Shown: positions 53,452 to 61,876 of the stretch, piece by piece
How positions within the stretch are numbered: position 1 is the stretch's first letter
Layout of the letters: each line of letters starts with the position of its first letter
NCBI GenBank assembly: GCA_002713145.1
Contig: PAVS01000016.1
Coordinates: 83,937 to 147,936 of the forward strand
Source of the DNA: Halobacteriovoraceae bacterium
GTDB taxonomy: Bacteria; Bdellovibrionota; Bacteriovoracia; Bacteriovoracales; Bacteriovoracaceae
DNA length: 64,000 bases
Reading direction: 5' to 3'
Position numbers and translations under genes: made by a program
Notes under the pieces: model-generated
What the model was told of the DNA's origin: nothing
What the model saw: only the letters and a program-made list of their open reading frames with translations
Databases searched by the model: none

Positions 53452-53715
53452 TTGGCCTACACAGTGAATGATGAAGTCTTTTATAGTGCTATTGAGGATA
53501 AAATTAAATTTGTTTCAATTAATGCTGAAGACAATAATATTTATACACTTGATGGTGCTGCGGCGGAACTCTTTCAGATTTTAGTTGGAGATATTTCGGA
53601 TTCCTCTGAAGAAGATTTGCAAAAAAAATATTCTCTCAATGAAGCCCAACTCACTCAATTTAGAAAGATGCTCGTTCGCACTCTTACCGACAAAAATATC
53701 CTTCTTAACACTTAA
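53452..53715 (+). CDS. PqqD-like protein (RRE-type peptide-binding domain)
   Basis: An 87-residue single-domain protein. Layout matches PqqD: two strands, IYTLDGAAAELFQILVG (strand, then helix; family pattern xLNxxAxxIxxLLDG), EEDLQKKY (short helix), and a C-terminal helix (QLTQFRKMLVRTLTDKNIL). In RiPP pathways such domains (RREs) bind the leader of the precursor and present it to modifying enzymes. TTG start at 53452 with AGGAGG seven bases upstream, inside the end of the peptide gene. Followed 5 bp later by the acyltransferase gene. Confidence 0.7.
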   Translation: MAYTVNDEVFYSAIEDKIKFVSINAEDNNIYTLDGAAAELFQILVGDISDSSEEDLQKKYSLNEAQLTQFRKMLVRTLTDKNILLNT

Positions 53716-53720
53716 TATCA

Positions 53721-54806
53721 TTGACTCATCACTTCCAGGATTACATTCCAGAAATCGATGCCCTCCGAGGTATTGCTATAACTCTGGTGCTCTTTTTTCA
53801 TCTCCAGATTCCTTTTTTTCAGGGGGGTTATATTGGAGTCGATATTTTTTTTGTTATAAGTGGTTTTTTAATAGCTAACTCTCTTACCTCCAAAAAAAAA
53901 GTTTTTAAAAAATCATTGAAAGTTTTTTTTATAAAAAGAGTTATTAGACTTTTCCCTGTGTATATTTTCGCTCTTATTTCCGTTATTGGAATGAGTTTCT
54001 TTTTAGGGATTGAAACAAGGAGCTTAGACAAACTCTTATTTAATATTCTATTTATATACAATTATTATATTTATAACCTACATGACGCCTTTTTAGCGCA
54101 AATGGGAGAATTCCCCCTGGCCCACTTTTGGTCCCTATCAATTGAAGCTCAGTTTTACTTACTCTCACCCTTGCTCATTTTTAAATTGATTCCATTTTTT
54201 TACAAACACCTTGGATATTTTAGATTTCTTTTCACAACCATCTTTTGGATATTCTACGTCTGTATGAACCAAGTAAATGATGAGTTCGCGTTTTTTGATA
54301 TAAGCTCTAGGTTATGGCAATTCTTATTAGGAATTGAAGTTTATTTTTACAGTCTTGATCATACTTCAAAAACAAAAAAACAATTTTTGTGCTCTCAAAA
54401 TAAAATCATCATGCTGAGTTTTATAGTTTTGATTATCGCATGTATAGCACCATTTCCTACTCAGTTTGAAAGACTTCTGAGAACTTCTCTGGCAAGTATA
54501 TCGACAGCTTTAGTTTTAATTGCTTTAACACGAAATCAACCTATTGAGCTCAAAAGCAAACTCCTCAACATGAACATACTCATATATATTGGTAAGCTAT
54601 CTTATTCTATTTACATATGGCATTATATTATTATTATACTCCTCGGGTCAGCTATTGCAAGTTATGTTCAGGTCCCATTTTTTTCCAAGGTACTAGTATT
54701 GATAATAACATTTATGATTTCCATCATGAGCTATCATCTGCTAGAAGTGAAAGTAGGCTCACTATTAAAAAATTCGTTAAGCTTAAAAAAATGTCTTAAA
54801 ATCTGA
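53721..54806 (+). CDS. Acyltransferase-3 family membrane protein
   Basis: A 361-residue integral membrane protein with about ten hydrophobic segments. N-terminus YIPEIDALRGIAITLVLFFH is the OafA/YrhL signature (LRGIA and catalytic His), followed by GGYIGVDIFFVISGFLI. These enzymes transfer acetyl or other acyl groups onto sugars or other periplasmic or membrane substrates. TTG start at 53721, five bases after the PqqD-like gene; no strong ribosome-binding site, so translation probably depends on coupling. Next gene begins 2 bp after its stop. Confidence 0.88.
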   Translation: MTHHFQDYIPEIDALRGIAITLVLFFHLQIPFFQGGYIGVDIFFVISGFLIANSLTSKKKVFKKSLKVFFIKRVIRLFPVYIFALISVIGMSFFLGIETRSLDKLLFNILFIYNYYIYNLHDAFLAQMGEFPLAHFWSLSIEAQFYLLSPLLIFKLIPFFYKHLGYFRFLFTTIFWIFYVCMNQVNDEFAFFDISSRLWQFLLGIEVYFYSLDHTSKTKKQFLCSQNKIIMLSFIVLIIACIAPFPTQFERLLRTSLASISTALVLIALTRNQPIELKSKLLNMNILIYIGKLSYSIYIWHYIIIILLGSAIASYVQVPFFSKVLVLIITFMISIMSYHLLEVKVGSLLKNSLSLKKCLKI

Positions 54807-54808
54807 GT

Positions 54809-56026
54809 ATGAAAAAGCATTTAATATTCATTCAACAACTTGATCAACGCTTTTGGGGCAGTTGTGATGAAATTGAGCAAGCTTATGAGGATGTTTTTCC
54901 ACACCTTAGTCTTCATTTTGAAGTTTTAAAATTTGAGTTTAATTTCACCAAGCTCGATCATGCAATTAACCAGTTAAAAGACCAACTCGCTCACATGAAA
55001 GGCGAAATTATTATCTATTTCCTCTCACATAATATAGATTTTAATAACTTTTTAAAAGAACTCGTACAGTATAAAGAAAAAGTGAAAATATGTATTCCTA
55101 TTTATGGAGATATGACTGTTGAGATTGAAAGATGGCATAAAGCCGAAGAGATTTTAAAAGGGTGGTATTGTCATTTTATCGTAGCTTCTCATGCTTCTAA
55201 AAAGCAAATTTTGACATTTGCAAACATTGACCAAGACAGTATTTCAATTTTAAGACACCCACTCAATAAACCATATTTTAAATCAAATACTTTAATAAAG
55301 CCTTTAAAAGAGAGTTATATTTATGCGGGTAGAATTTCTTATGGAAAAAATGTCTTCCAGCTTATCGATACCTTTCACAAAGCGATACAGATTAATCCTC
55401 AAATCACTTTAGATATTTATGGTCATGTGGATGAAATTGGTAATAAGTTTCACGGTATCTCACCTACAATAGATGATATGACTGAAGCATTCAACAAGCT
55501 AATTAAAAACTCTCATGAAAATATAAAATACCATGGGCATGTCACTAGTGAAGAGATACTCATGAAATACAAAGAGCATGAGTATTTTGTGTCTATGAGC
55601 ACTTATCATGACGAAGACTATGGTTTGGCCGTCGCCCAAGCTCTGGCCTGTGGATGCACACCAGTGCTATCAAACTGGGGTGGATTTAAAGATTATGAGC
55701 CTGCACACCTCATAGCCACTGAAATAGACAAAAATGGTATATTTACTTTTAACGAGAGTAAGTTATTAGAGGCTTTACTTCGTCCTAAAAAAAATGATCA
55801 AAACCATAACCGTGAATACGCCCTTGCATACACTCCAGAGCAGATTTCAAAAAACTTGGGCACAATATTAAATCAATGCTTTAATAAATACCAAGGCCAA
55901 TCTGAAATATTTAAACATTACTATTTAAGCTATCACCGCTTTAAAAACAGGCCATTTATGGACATCTTAATTGATGATAAGATTTTAAAATTGTATTTAG
56001 AAATATATAAAGGCTACTATGAGTAA
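54809..56026 (+). CDS. GT4-type glycosyltransferase
   Basis: A 405-residue GT-B glycosyltransferase. The C-terminal domain has YIYAGRISYGKNVFQLIDTF (phosphate-binding region), LDIYGHVDEIG, and EDYGLAVAQALACGCTPVLSNWGGF, equivalent to the EX7E nucleotide-sugar motif. The N-terminal acceptor domain is divergent. It overlaps the PLP decarboxylase gene by 8 bp. In this cluster it could glycosylate the peptide or a lipid or sugar scaffold; donor unknown. Confidence 0.85.
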   Translation: MKKHLIFIQQLDQRFWGSCDEIEQAYEDVFPHLSLHFEVLKFEFNFTKLDHAINQLKDQLAHMKGEIIIYFLSHNIDFNNFLKELVQYKEKVKICIPIYGDMTVEIERWHKAEEILKGWYCHFIVASHASKKQILTFANIDQDSISILRHPLNKPYFKSNTLIKPLKESYIYAGRISYGKNVFQLIDTFHKAIQINPQITLDIYGHVDEIGNKFHGISPTIDDMTEAFNKLIKNSHENIKYHGHVTSEEILMKYKEHEYFVSMSTYHDEDYGLAVAQALACGCTPVLSNWGGFKDYEPAHLIATEIDKNGIFTFNESKLLEALLRPKKNDQNHNREYALAYTPEQISKNLGTILNQCFNKYQGQSEIFKHYYLSYHRFKNRPFMDILIDDKILKLYLEIYKGYYE

Positions 56027-57053
56027 AAATACACTATTGATGCTAAAAGATTTTAGTCAAACGAAACATACGTCCCCTAGCTATTATTTTGATCTGGATG
56101 GTATAAAAAGATTCTATCAATCAATCAATGATCGTAAAATTTCTAATTTAAAAGTTCTTTTTCCAGTAAAATCATTTCCATCAAAGTATTTCCTTGAGGC
56201 CATTAATCCTTATATTGATGGTTTCGATATCTCCAATGCAAACGAGCTTTCCTTGGTTGAAAAATACGACAAAATTCTTTGGTCATCCAGCCCTATGAAC
56301 TATCTCGCTCAAGATGAGAGGGTTATATGTGACATCTCTGATATCTCAATGATCACTCAAGCTAAAAATTACTCTCTAAGAATTAACTTAAGTGAAGCTT
56401 CAAGGTTTGGTGTCCCCCTTTCTGAAATTAATAGGGAACATGTTCAAGATGCAGCTGGAGTCCATATCCATAATCAAGGCTGGGGAAAAGATGTTATGGA
56501 CGAGCTTTTTAATGATGTTAAAAAAATCACGACTCACTTTACCGAAAAAGGAATAAAAAGATTTAACTTAGGAGGTGGCTTTTCTAATGCAACTCTTTCT
56601 GACTTTCTAGCTGGCCTAGAAAAAATATGCAACGATTTTCCTGATATCACTTTTTTTATTGAACCGGGAAGAATGGTTATCACACCCAATGGGTTCATAT
56701 TTGGTAGAGTAAGTAATATCCAAAACGTTAATTCACAAAAACTAACACGCGTCACCACAACCATTTCCCCCTTATGTCACTTAAGATGGGAATTTGAGAG
56801 TGCGAAAATTAAGTTTTTTACAACGACGGGATCAAAAAAAACAACTGCATACAAAAATGCTATCGTTGTAGGTGAAACATGTTATGAGGGAGATATTTTA
56901 CTGAAGACCGAAAATTTACCGCTACTTGGAATCAATGATATAGTATCCGTAAGTAATGTGAGTTCTTATGGAGCTGTCTGGAACCACGCCTTTAATGGAA
57001 TTGAGAAAGCACAGTTAAAACTCGTAGATGGAGGCGAAATTGTTTGCATTTGA
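56019..57053 (+). CDS. Fold-type III PLP-dependent decarboxylase
   Basis: A 344-residue enzyme of the ornithine/diaminopimelate decarboxylase family. PLP Lys in LFPVKSFPSKYFL (usual YAVKANP), phosphate loop LGGGFS, IEPGRMVI, and at the dimer interface CYEGDILL and SSYGAVWNHAFNG, the positions that set substrate side-chain recognition. Slightly short for the family. Such enzymes decarboxylate basic or carboxylated amino acids or carrier-bound amino acids. It is translationally coupled (26 bp overlap) with the next PLP gene, so the two act together. Substrate unknown. Confidence 0.84.
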   Translation: MSKNTLLMLKDFSQTKHTSPSYYFDLDGIKRFYQSINDRKISNLKVLFPVKSFPSKYFLEAINPYIDGFDISNANELSLVEKYDKILWSSSPMNYLAQDERVICDISDISMITQAKNYSLRINLSEASRFGVPLSEINREHVQDAAGVHIHNQGWGKDVMDELFNDVKKITTHFTEKGIKRFNLGGGFSNATLSDFLAGLEKICNDFPDITFFIEPGRMVITPNGFIFGRVSNIQNVNSQKLTRVTTTISPLCHLRWEFESAKIKFFTTTGSKKTTAYKNAIVVGETCYEGDILLKTENLPLLGINDIVSVSNVSSYGAVWNHAFNGIEKAQLKLVDGGEIVCI

Positions 57054-58281
57054 TAAAACATTGAAGCTTAAACTTGCTGAGTCGAATTATATAAATAAAC
57101 ACTATGCTTCGGGCAATAATCCCATAGACAAATATGATTCATTTGATTCTTTCTTGGAACACAGAAGATCAATGTTCACCTATATTAGATCTCAAAGTTT
57201 TCTCAGATTTCAATACCCGATCACTCACCCGACCAACTGCCTAGAAGAGTGGAACGGGATCAAACTGATGTATAAATACACTCGACAAGCTTTAAATATT
57301 ACTAATCCACTAGCGGCACTGTATGGAATTGTTGGTGAAGATGACAAGGACTCCATTTGCTTTATGACTCAGTCAGGTCAGGCTGCCAATTTAAATAGTA
57401 TTCTCACTTTATTATCGAGTTACGAAGAGCTCACAATTGATTATTCAGAAAAGATGTTTTTTGAATCTATAGATGTCTTAACTTTTTATAAGGAGAAACT
57501 TTCGCAGACTCAAAAAGTGAAAATTTATTTTTTCGATTCTTGTGATGTTAACTTTGTTTATCCTCAAACGCTATCGAAAGACTCAATCTATATCTTCGAT
57601 ACCACTTGCATTATTAAGGGCGACTCGGAGATGCAAGACTTTATACTTAAATGTAAAAGCAATAATATTAAATTAATTTTAACCAGAAGCCATATAAAGC
57701 TGGATTCACTAGGCTATGAATATTCCCTACTTGGATCAGTATGCATACTCAATTATGAGTATTTCCCACAACCGACTGTAAAACTTGCACAACCCTTTAA
57801 ACATTTTCATTTCCGAATGCAAAAAGCGATTGGTAATCATGCTCATTTTGCTACTTTAGATCAAATCTACCCTTTTCTGATGGACAAAAAGTTTAATCAT
57901 TTTATCAACGAAAAATACAAGAGGGTTTCTCAGAACTATGACTTATTATGCGAAACCCTCAAGGCCAACGCTATTTCATTTGACCATTATCGCCATAAGC
58001 AATTTTTAACTCTAAAAGTTGTAAAAAACGTAAACAACATTGTCGATTATGAAATTGAGAAATCTCAGTACATCACTAAAATGCGAAAAAAAACAAATTT
58101 TCCTATTTACTACTCTGACAGCTTTGGATTCGACTATTTCGCAGTGACTGCATTCGAGAAGCTAGATCACTCAAATAACCTAAATGCTATCTGCCGATTA
58201 TCAATGGGTGATATTGAGCCGAGTGAATTCAGTGTCTGTGTCACAGTTCTTTTAAAAATAATTAAAAACCTTACGGAGTAG
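57028..58281 (+). CDS. Fold-type I PLP enzyme (Cys/Met-metabolism-like)
   Basis: A 417-residue protein that resembles cystathionine gamma-synthase/lyase enzymes: FMTQSGQAANLNSIL (the SGxAA region), IYIFDTTCI, LTRSHIKLDSLG (position of the PLP Lys), and CRLSMGDIEPSEF near the end (family RLSVGxE). The overall sequence is divergent, and the Lys assignment is tentative. ATG 57028 overlaps the decarboxylase gene by 26 bp; a TTG at 57040 has GGAGG five bases upstream and may be the real start. Last full gene of the operon. Confidence 0.7.
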   Translation: MEAKLFAFDKTLKLKLAESNYINKHYASGNNPIDKYDSFDSFLEHRRSMFTYIRSQSFLRFQYPITHPTNCLEEWNGIKLMYKYTRQALNITNPLAALYGIVGEDDKDSICFMTQSGQAANLNSILTLLSSYEELTIDYSEKMFFESIDVLTFYKEKLSQTQKVKIYFFDSCDVNFVYPQTLSKDSIYIFDTTCIIKGDSEMQDFILKCKSNNIKLILTRSHIKLDSLGYEYSLLGSVCILNYEYFPQPTVKLAQPFKHFHFRMQKAIGNHAHFATLDQIYPFLMDKKFNHFINEKYKRVSQNYDLLCETLKANAISFDHYRHKQFLTLKVVKNVNNIVDYEIEKSQYITKMRKKTNFPIYYSDSFGFDYFAVTAFEKLDHSNNLNAICRLSMGDIEPSEFSVCVTVLLKIIKNLTE

Positions 58282-58286
58282 CTTTA

Positions 58287-58331
58287 ATGCCAATCAAGAA
58301 GGTTATATTTATTTCTCGAGAAAGTAATTAA
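58287..58331 (+). other. 14-codon ORF with ribosome-binding site, possible gene remnant
   Basis: Five bases after the last PLP gene a GGAG is followed by ATG eight bases on and reads MPIKKVIFISRESN then stop. It looks like the start of a further operon gene cut short. The rest of the gap to 58535 is AT-rich, and I see no gene, hairpin or RNA in it. Confidence 0.3.
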
Positions 58332-58535
58332 AAAATTTACAATTAAACACTTCTAACTTATTATTTTTACGTGAACAAAGAACTCAAACGCTGCACATTT
58401 GCTATTTATTTGCATTTCTAAGGCTAAGTAATCAGATTAGTTAAGTTTTTAACCACTCTCATAGTTAAAACCCCGAAAAAACAACGTACCACAAAAACTT
58501 TTTATTCAAATTGGAATTACTGCTATAATAAAATC

Positions 58536-58868
58536 ATGAAGCTAATTTTAATAACTCTTATCGCTATTTTGTCATTTTCCTACAAGTCTGTTGCAGTTGA
58601 AGGAAGAAGGAAAGTTCATATTGTAAAAGATCATCAGTATTATTTTTGTCATAAAAAATCCGAAATCGAACTTCAAAAGAGTCCAAGAATTACTATACCA
58701 AAATGTATGATTGAGCTTTCAATTTCTTTTGATAATAAAAATTCACACCTAATAAAGCCTTTAACTGTAAAAAGTGTAACTGCAGAAAATTTAACTATTA
58801 GCCATGAAGATTTAGCAAAAGACATTAATGTAAAAAAAATCAGACCTTGCTACTCCCATAACAAATAA
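58536..58868 (+). CDS. Small secreted hypothetical protein
   Basis: A 110-residue protein with a signal peptide (MKLILITLIAILSFSYKSVAV). The mature part is short, basic and probably beta-rich, with three Cys (residues about 38, 57 and 106). Family unknown. It is convergent with the next secreted-protein gene, 13 bp apart, and has no recognisable partner. Confidence 0.5.
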   Translation: MKLILITLIAILSFSYKSVAVEGRRKVHIVKDHQYYFCHKKSEIELQKSPRITIPKCMIELSISFDNKNSHLIKPLTVKSVTAENLTISHEDLAKDINVKKIRPCYSHNK

Positions 58869-58881
58869 GTTATTTTCATAT

Positions 58882-59871
58882 TTATATACGTGGACAATAA
58901 TCAGCCCAATCTTTAATCTTTTTACCACTTAGTGTTTCTAGATTGTTCACATATTGATAGCTAGAAGGCTTCTGAGAGAATTCTATTTTTACATAACCTT
59001 TATCAATTACTTTTTTATAAATTTTTTGATTTAGAGTATGAATTTTAAATGGGGTTATAGATTCAGGATTAGGCTTACTGCTATTTAAAGAGCAAATATA
59101 GGGAATTCTACTATCATTCGTTCTGTCACCACTATCAAAATCTTGATATCTTATTACATACTTTCCTTTATCCGTTTCGTTCTCATAAACTCCCCCAACA
59201 CCTGCCCCTGGTAGAATAATTCTCTCTTTCCCAGATTCAATTGTAACAGCAGATGCAATTGTGTTTAACTTAAACCACATTGTATCAATATCTTTACTTG
59301 TCGTTGTTTTCATCTCATCGTAATCAAGTAATTTAAATTTGCCCCATTCTCCTTTCAACTCAAGTAGCTCATATAGATTAAACAAATGTTCGTTATTACT
59401 TGATAGATCAGGCAGCCCGTTACAACCTAAAATAACCGCCTCAAAATTTGGAATTTTAGGCTTCAAGTAGGCTACGTTTGAACCAACAAGACTACAAAGT
59501 CTATATTTGTATCCAACTTGTATATTCGTTTTTTTTGTACTTGGTTTTCCATACTTATAAGGATGAACTTTTTTTAGTAAATAAGGGAGATGAGTTTTCT
59601 TCTTTTTTCTTATCCCTCTGCCAAAGCCAGTTACTAAATAATTTATGCTTTTCCCATTTTTATTTTTGTGTATCAAGGTATGTTCAAACAACAAGATACT
59701 TTTGTTAGGTTGAACAAAATAATTATGTTTATTAATAATATACTCAAATTTAAAAACATCATTTTCAAAAAAATCTTCTATTGTTGGTTTTTTGAAATCG
59801 GGCTCAGCAGCTATGGACCCTAAATTAACCACTATACAAAAAAGTAAACTTGAAAATCTAAAATTACACAC
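58882..59871 (-). CDS. Secreted hypothetical protein, 5' end at an IS boundary
   Basis: A 329-residue protein with a signal peptide (CNFRFSSLLFCIVVNLGSIAA). The mature part is beta-rich; no family recognised. The only start codon available is GTG at 59871, just 6 bp from the IS3 element, and no ribosome-binding site lies before it in native sequence. The IS probably replaced the original promoter or the first codons. Expression now would depend on sequence inside the element. Confidence 0.5.
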   Translation of the reverse strand: MCNFRFSSLLFCIVVNLGSIAAEPDFKKPTIEDFFENDVFKFEYIINKHNYFVQPNKSILLFEHTLIHKNKNGKSINYLVTGFGRGIRKKKKTHLPYLLKKVHPYKYGKPSTKKTNIQVGYKYRLCSLVGSNVAYLKPKIPNFEAVILGCNGLPDLSSNNEHLFNLYELLELKGEWGKFKLLDYDEMKTTTSKDIDTMWFKLNTIASAVTIESGKERIILPGAGVGGVYENETDKGKYVIRYQDFDSGDRTNDSRIPYICSLNSSKPNPESITPFKIHTLNQKIYKKVIDKGYVKIEFSQKPSSYQYVNNLETLSGKKIKDWADYCPRI

Positions 59872-59877
59872 TTAAAG

Positions 59878-59904
59878 TGATCTGCCCCCCAAATTTACTC
59901 ACAT
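59878..59904. repeat. Left terminal inverted repeat of the IS3 element
   Basis: TGATCTGCCCCCC at the tip and ACTCACA at the inner end match the complement of the right end with mismatches in between and a one-base shift. Confidence 0.7.
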
Positions 59905-59943
59905 AGAAATTGGTACTATAATACCAACCAAAGGAGTCAATTT

Positions 59944-60222
59944 ATGGGAATGGTTCGCTACAAAGAAGAGCAAATTATTGCTAAGTTAAGAAAGGCAGAG
60001 CTTCTATTTTCTGAAGGAAAGAATAAAGGAGAGGTCTGCAAGGCCCTAGAAGTATCACCGGTTACTTTGTCTCGCTGGCAGAAGAAATTTGGCAATATGA
60101 CAAAGTCTGAAGCCAAAAAACTCAAAGAACTAGAAAAAGAAAACGCACGGCTTAAGAAAATTGTAGCCGATCAAGCCCTAGATTTAAGTGTTTTGAAAGA
60201 GTTTGCTAAGGGAAACTTATAA
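59944..60222 (+). CDS. IS3-family transposase OrfA
   Basis: A 92-residue protein with a helix-turn-helix ([19 protein letters not shown]) that binds the element ends, and a leucine-zipper-like coiled coil ([20 protein letters not shown]). The reading frame ends at 60222; near its end G GGA AAC at 60210-60216 is a canonical -1 slippery heptamer in the right phase to make the OrfAB fusion transposase. Confidence 0.9.
   Translation: MGMVRYKEEQIIAKLRKAELLFSEGKNKGEVCKALEVSPVTLSRWQKKFGNMTKSEAKKLKELEKENARLKKIVADQALDLSVLKEFAKGNL
60210..60216 (+). promoter_or_regulatory. -1 programmed frameshift site (G GGA AAC)
   Basis: X-XXY-YYZ heptamer aligned with the OrfA frame; the -1 frame is open from 60210 to the end of orfB and reads [13 protein letters not shown], the usual family linker. 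A weak stem CGCT/AGCG follows. Confidence 0.75.
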
Positions 60223-60242
60223 GCGCTGAGCGGAAGCGACAA

Positions 60243-61082
60243 GTGATCTCAAACTCTATCAAAGTGTTTAATTTATCTCAAAGGAGAGCTTGTCGTATTT
60301 TTGATCAATATGTTTCTACTCAGCGCTATGAGAAAAAACAGAGTGACTTTGAGTTACAAGTTAGGCGACGAACAGTTGAACTTGCTTCAAAATATGGACG
60401 TTACGGATATCGTAGAGTCACAGCTCTTTTAAATCGAGAAGGGTTTAATGTGAACCATAAAAGAGTCTATCGAATTTGGCGTCAAGAAGGTCTTAAAGTG
60501 CCTGAGAAGCAGCCCAAACGCTCAAGGCTGTGGCTTAATGATGGTAGTTGTATTCGTCATAAGCCTACTTTTAAAAATCATGTTTGGTCATATGACTTCG
60601 TCATGTGCAGAACTGAGGATGGACGGGCATTCAGAATATTGAATGTTATTGATGAATTTACTAGAGAGTGCGTTGGCTGCCTTGTACAGAGGAGAATTAA
60701 TTCTTTTGATGTTCTTGAGTTTTTAGCAAAACAATTTTTAATACGAGGACAACCTAAGTTTATAAGATCTGATAACGGCCCTGAGTTTATCGCTGAGAAG
60801 CTTAGAGAATGGTTAGCAAGTCTTAAAGTTAAAACTTTATATATTGAACCTGGAAGTCCTTGGGAGAATGGATACTGTGAATCTTTCAATGGAAGAATGA
60901 GGGATGAATTTTTAAATGGAGAGATTTTTTATTCACTAAAGGAAGCACAAGTTTTAGTCGAGATGTGGAGAAGAGAATATAATCAATTTAGACCTCATAG
61001 CTCACTTGGTTATAAACCTCCAGCTCCAGTTGCTGTGTTACCTAGCTATGAGAAAGATTATGTGTTAGAAAAGATACATTAA
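60243..61082 (+). CDS. IS3-family transposase OrfB (DDE integrase domain)
   Basis: A 279-residue protein as listed, but probably expressed as an extension from the frameshift at 60210. DDE residues: Asp in [17 protein letters not shown], Asp in IRSDNGPEF, Glu in [18 protein letters not shown]. The RACRIF and [10 protein letters not shown] segments are family-typical N-terminal features. No internal stop or frameshift; likely functional. Confidence 0.92.
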   Translation: MISNSIKVFNLSQRRACRIFDQYVSTQRYEKKQSDFELQVRRRTVELASKYGRYGYRRVTALLNREGFNVNHKRVYRIWRQEGLKVPEKQPKRSRLWLNDGSCIRHKPTFKNHVWSYDFVMCRTEDGRAFRILNVIDEFTRECVGCLVQRRINSFDVLEFLAKQFLIRGQPKFIRSDNGPEFIAEKLREWLASLKVKTLYIEPGSPWENGYCESFNGRMRDEFLNGEIFYSLKEAQVLVEMWRREYNQFRPHSSLGYKPPAPVAVLPSYEKDYVLEKIH

Positions 61083-61109
61083 CCTGTGAGTGAAGGTGGG
61101 GGCACATCA
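61083..61109. repeat. Right terminal inverted repeat of the IS3 element
   Basis: Complement begins TGATGTGCCCCC and ends with ACTCACAGG, matching the left end. Confidence 0.7.
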
Positions 61110-61126
61110 TAAATTCTTGGGAAAAA

Positions 61127-61876
61127 ATGCTTAATAAGTGTATCGGTGATTTGCGTGACAAATATCCTCGTTTCAATGATGGCCAGATAGCAGACAAAGT
61201 TAATATCTCAAGACCTACATTTAATCGGTTAGTAAAAATGCAGAAGACACCTAGACTTGATAATATTTTGAAAGTTGTCTTGGGGTCGGGAAACCAAAAA
61301 ATTTTGGGTGAGATAGTAGGATTGTTCGATGAACATCTAGGGCATTCTATTAAGACAACATTATCGGTGGCCCTAGAAGAGAGTGACAAAATTTTCACAC
61401 ACGGGGAATTGGAAACAATCTTAGATGACAGAGATGTTTTCATTTCATACATTTTGGCCTGCAATGTAACTGGCACAACTAAGATTCAATTGGTTGAGGT
61501 ACTTGGCAAAAAAGGGCTCTCAGCTATTAACACTTTATTAAAGAAAAACATTGTTAAAGAAGAAGATAATCGCTACATATTAGTTGAGCGAGGTACAATT
61601 ATTCGATCTTTTGACAGTGTTAAAAGACATATTAATACCTACTCTAAATTTTACAACCCTGAGCACGTTGGAAAAGAAAGAAATTATGTTCACTCCCTTA
61701 CTGAAAGCTTAAACAGTGAAGGGATAAAGAAAGTACAAGCCGCTCATCGGAAGCTCCACCAAGAGCTCCAACAGATTTATAGGAACTCAGAGAATCACGG
61801 ATCCATGCCGTCTTTTTCTGTAGCTTTTTGCGATACTTTTACAAATGACAAACTATATAAGGAGGACATGCAATGA
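61127..61876 (+). CDS. TIGR02147-family regulator, probably 5' truncated by the IS
   Basis: A 249-residue protein with an N-terminal helix-turn-helix-like segment (NDGQIADKVNISRPTFNRLV) and the middle and C-terminal parts of TIGR02147 proteins, which are frequent in Bdellovibrio- and Fibrobacter-like genomes and probably act as regulators. The frame remains open upstream of the ATG as NSWEK up to the IS end 18 bp away, and no ribosome-binding site precedes the ATG, so the original start is likely lost. Overlaps the small secreted gene by 4 bp. Confidence 0.6.
   Translation: MLNKCIGDLRDKYPRFNDGQIADKVNISRPTFNRLVKMQKTPRLDNILKVVLGSGNQKILGEIVGLFDEHLGHSIKTTLSVALEESDKIFTHGELETILDDRDVFISYILACNVTGTTKIQLVEVLGKKGLSAINTLLKKNIVKEEDNRYILVERGTIIRSFDSVKRHINTYSKFYNPEHVGKERNYVHSLTESLNSEGIKKVQAAHRKLHQELQQIYRNSENHGSMPSFSVAFCDTFTNDKLYKEDMQ

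Larger units (their letters stand above)
59878..61109 (+). mobile_element. IS3-family insertion sequence (IS407-like), about 1.23 kb
   Basis: Bounded by imperfect inverted repeats that start TGAT and end ATCA, with orfA and orfB in the arrangement of IS3 elements. The DDE motif is complete in orfB. No clear direct repeat of the target is seen (left flank AAAG, right flank TAAA), so the ends may have been altered after insertion or the element moved with rearrangement. Confidence 0.85.

Noticed and set aside
59870..61120. Target-site duplication of the IS3 element
   Set aside because: Flanks AAAG and TAAA do not match at three or four bases.
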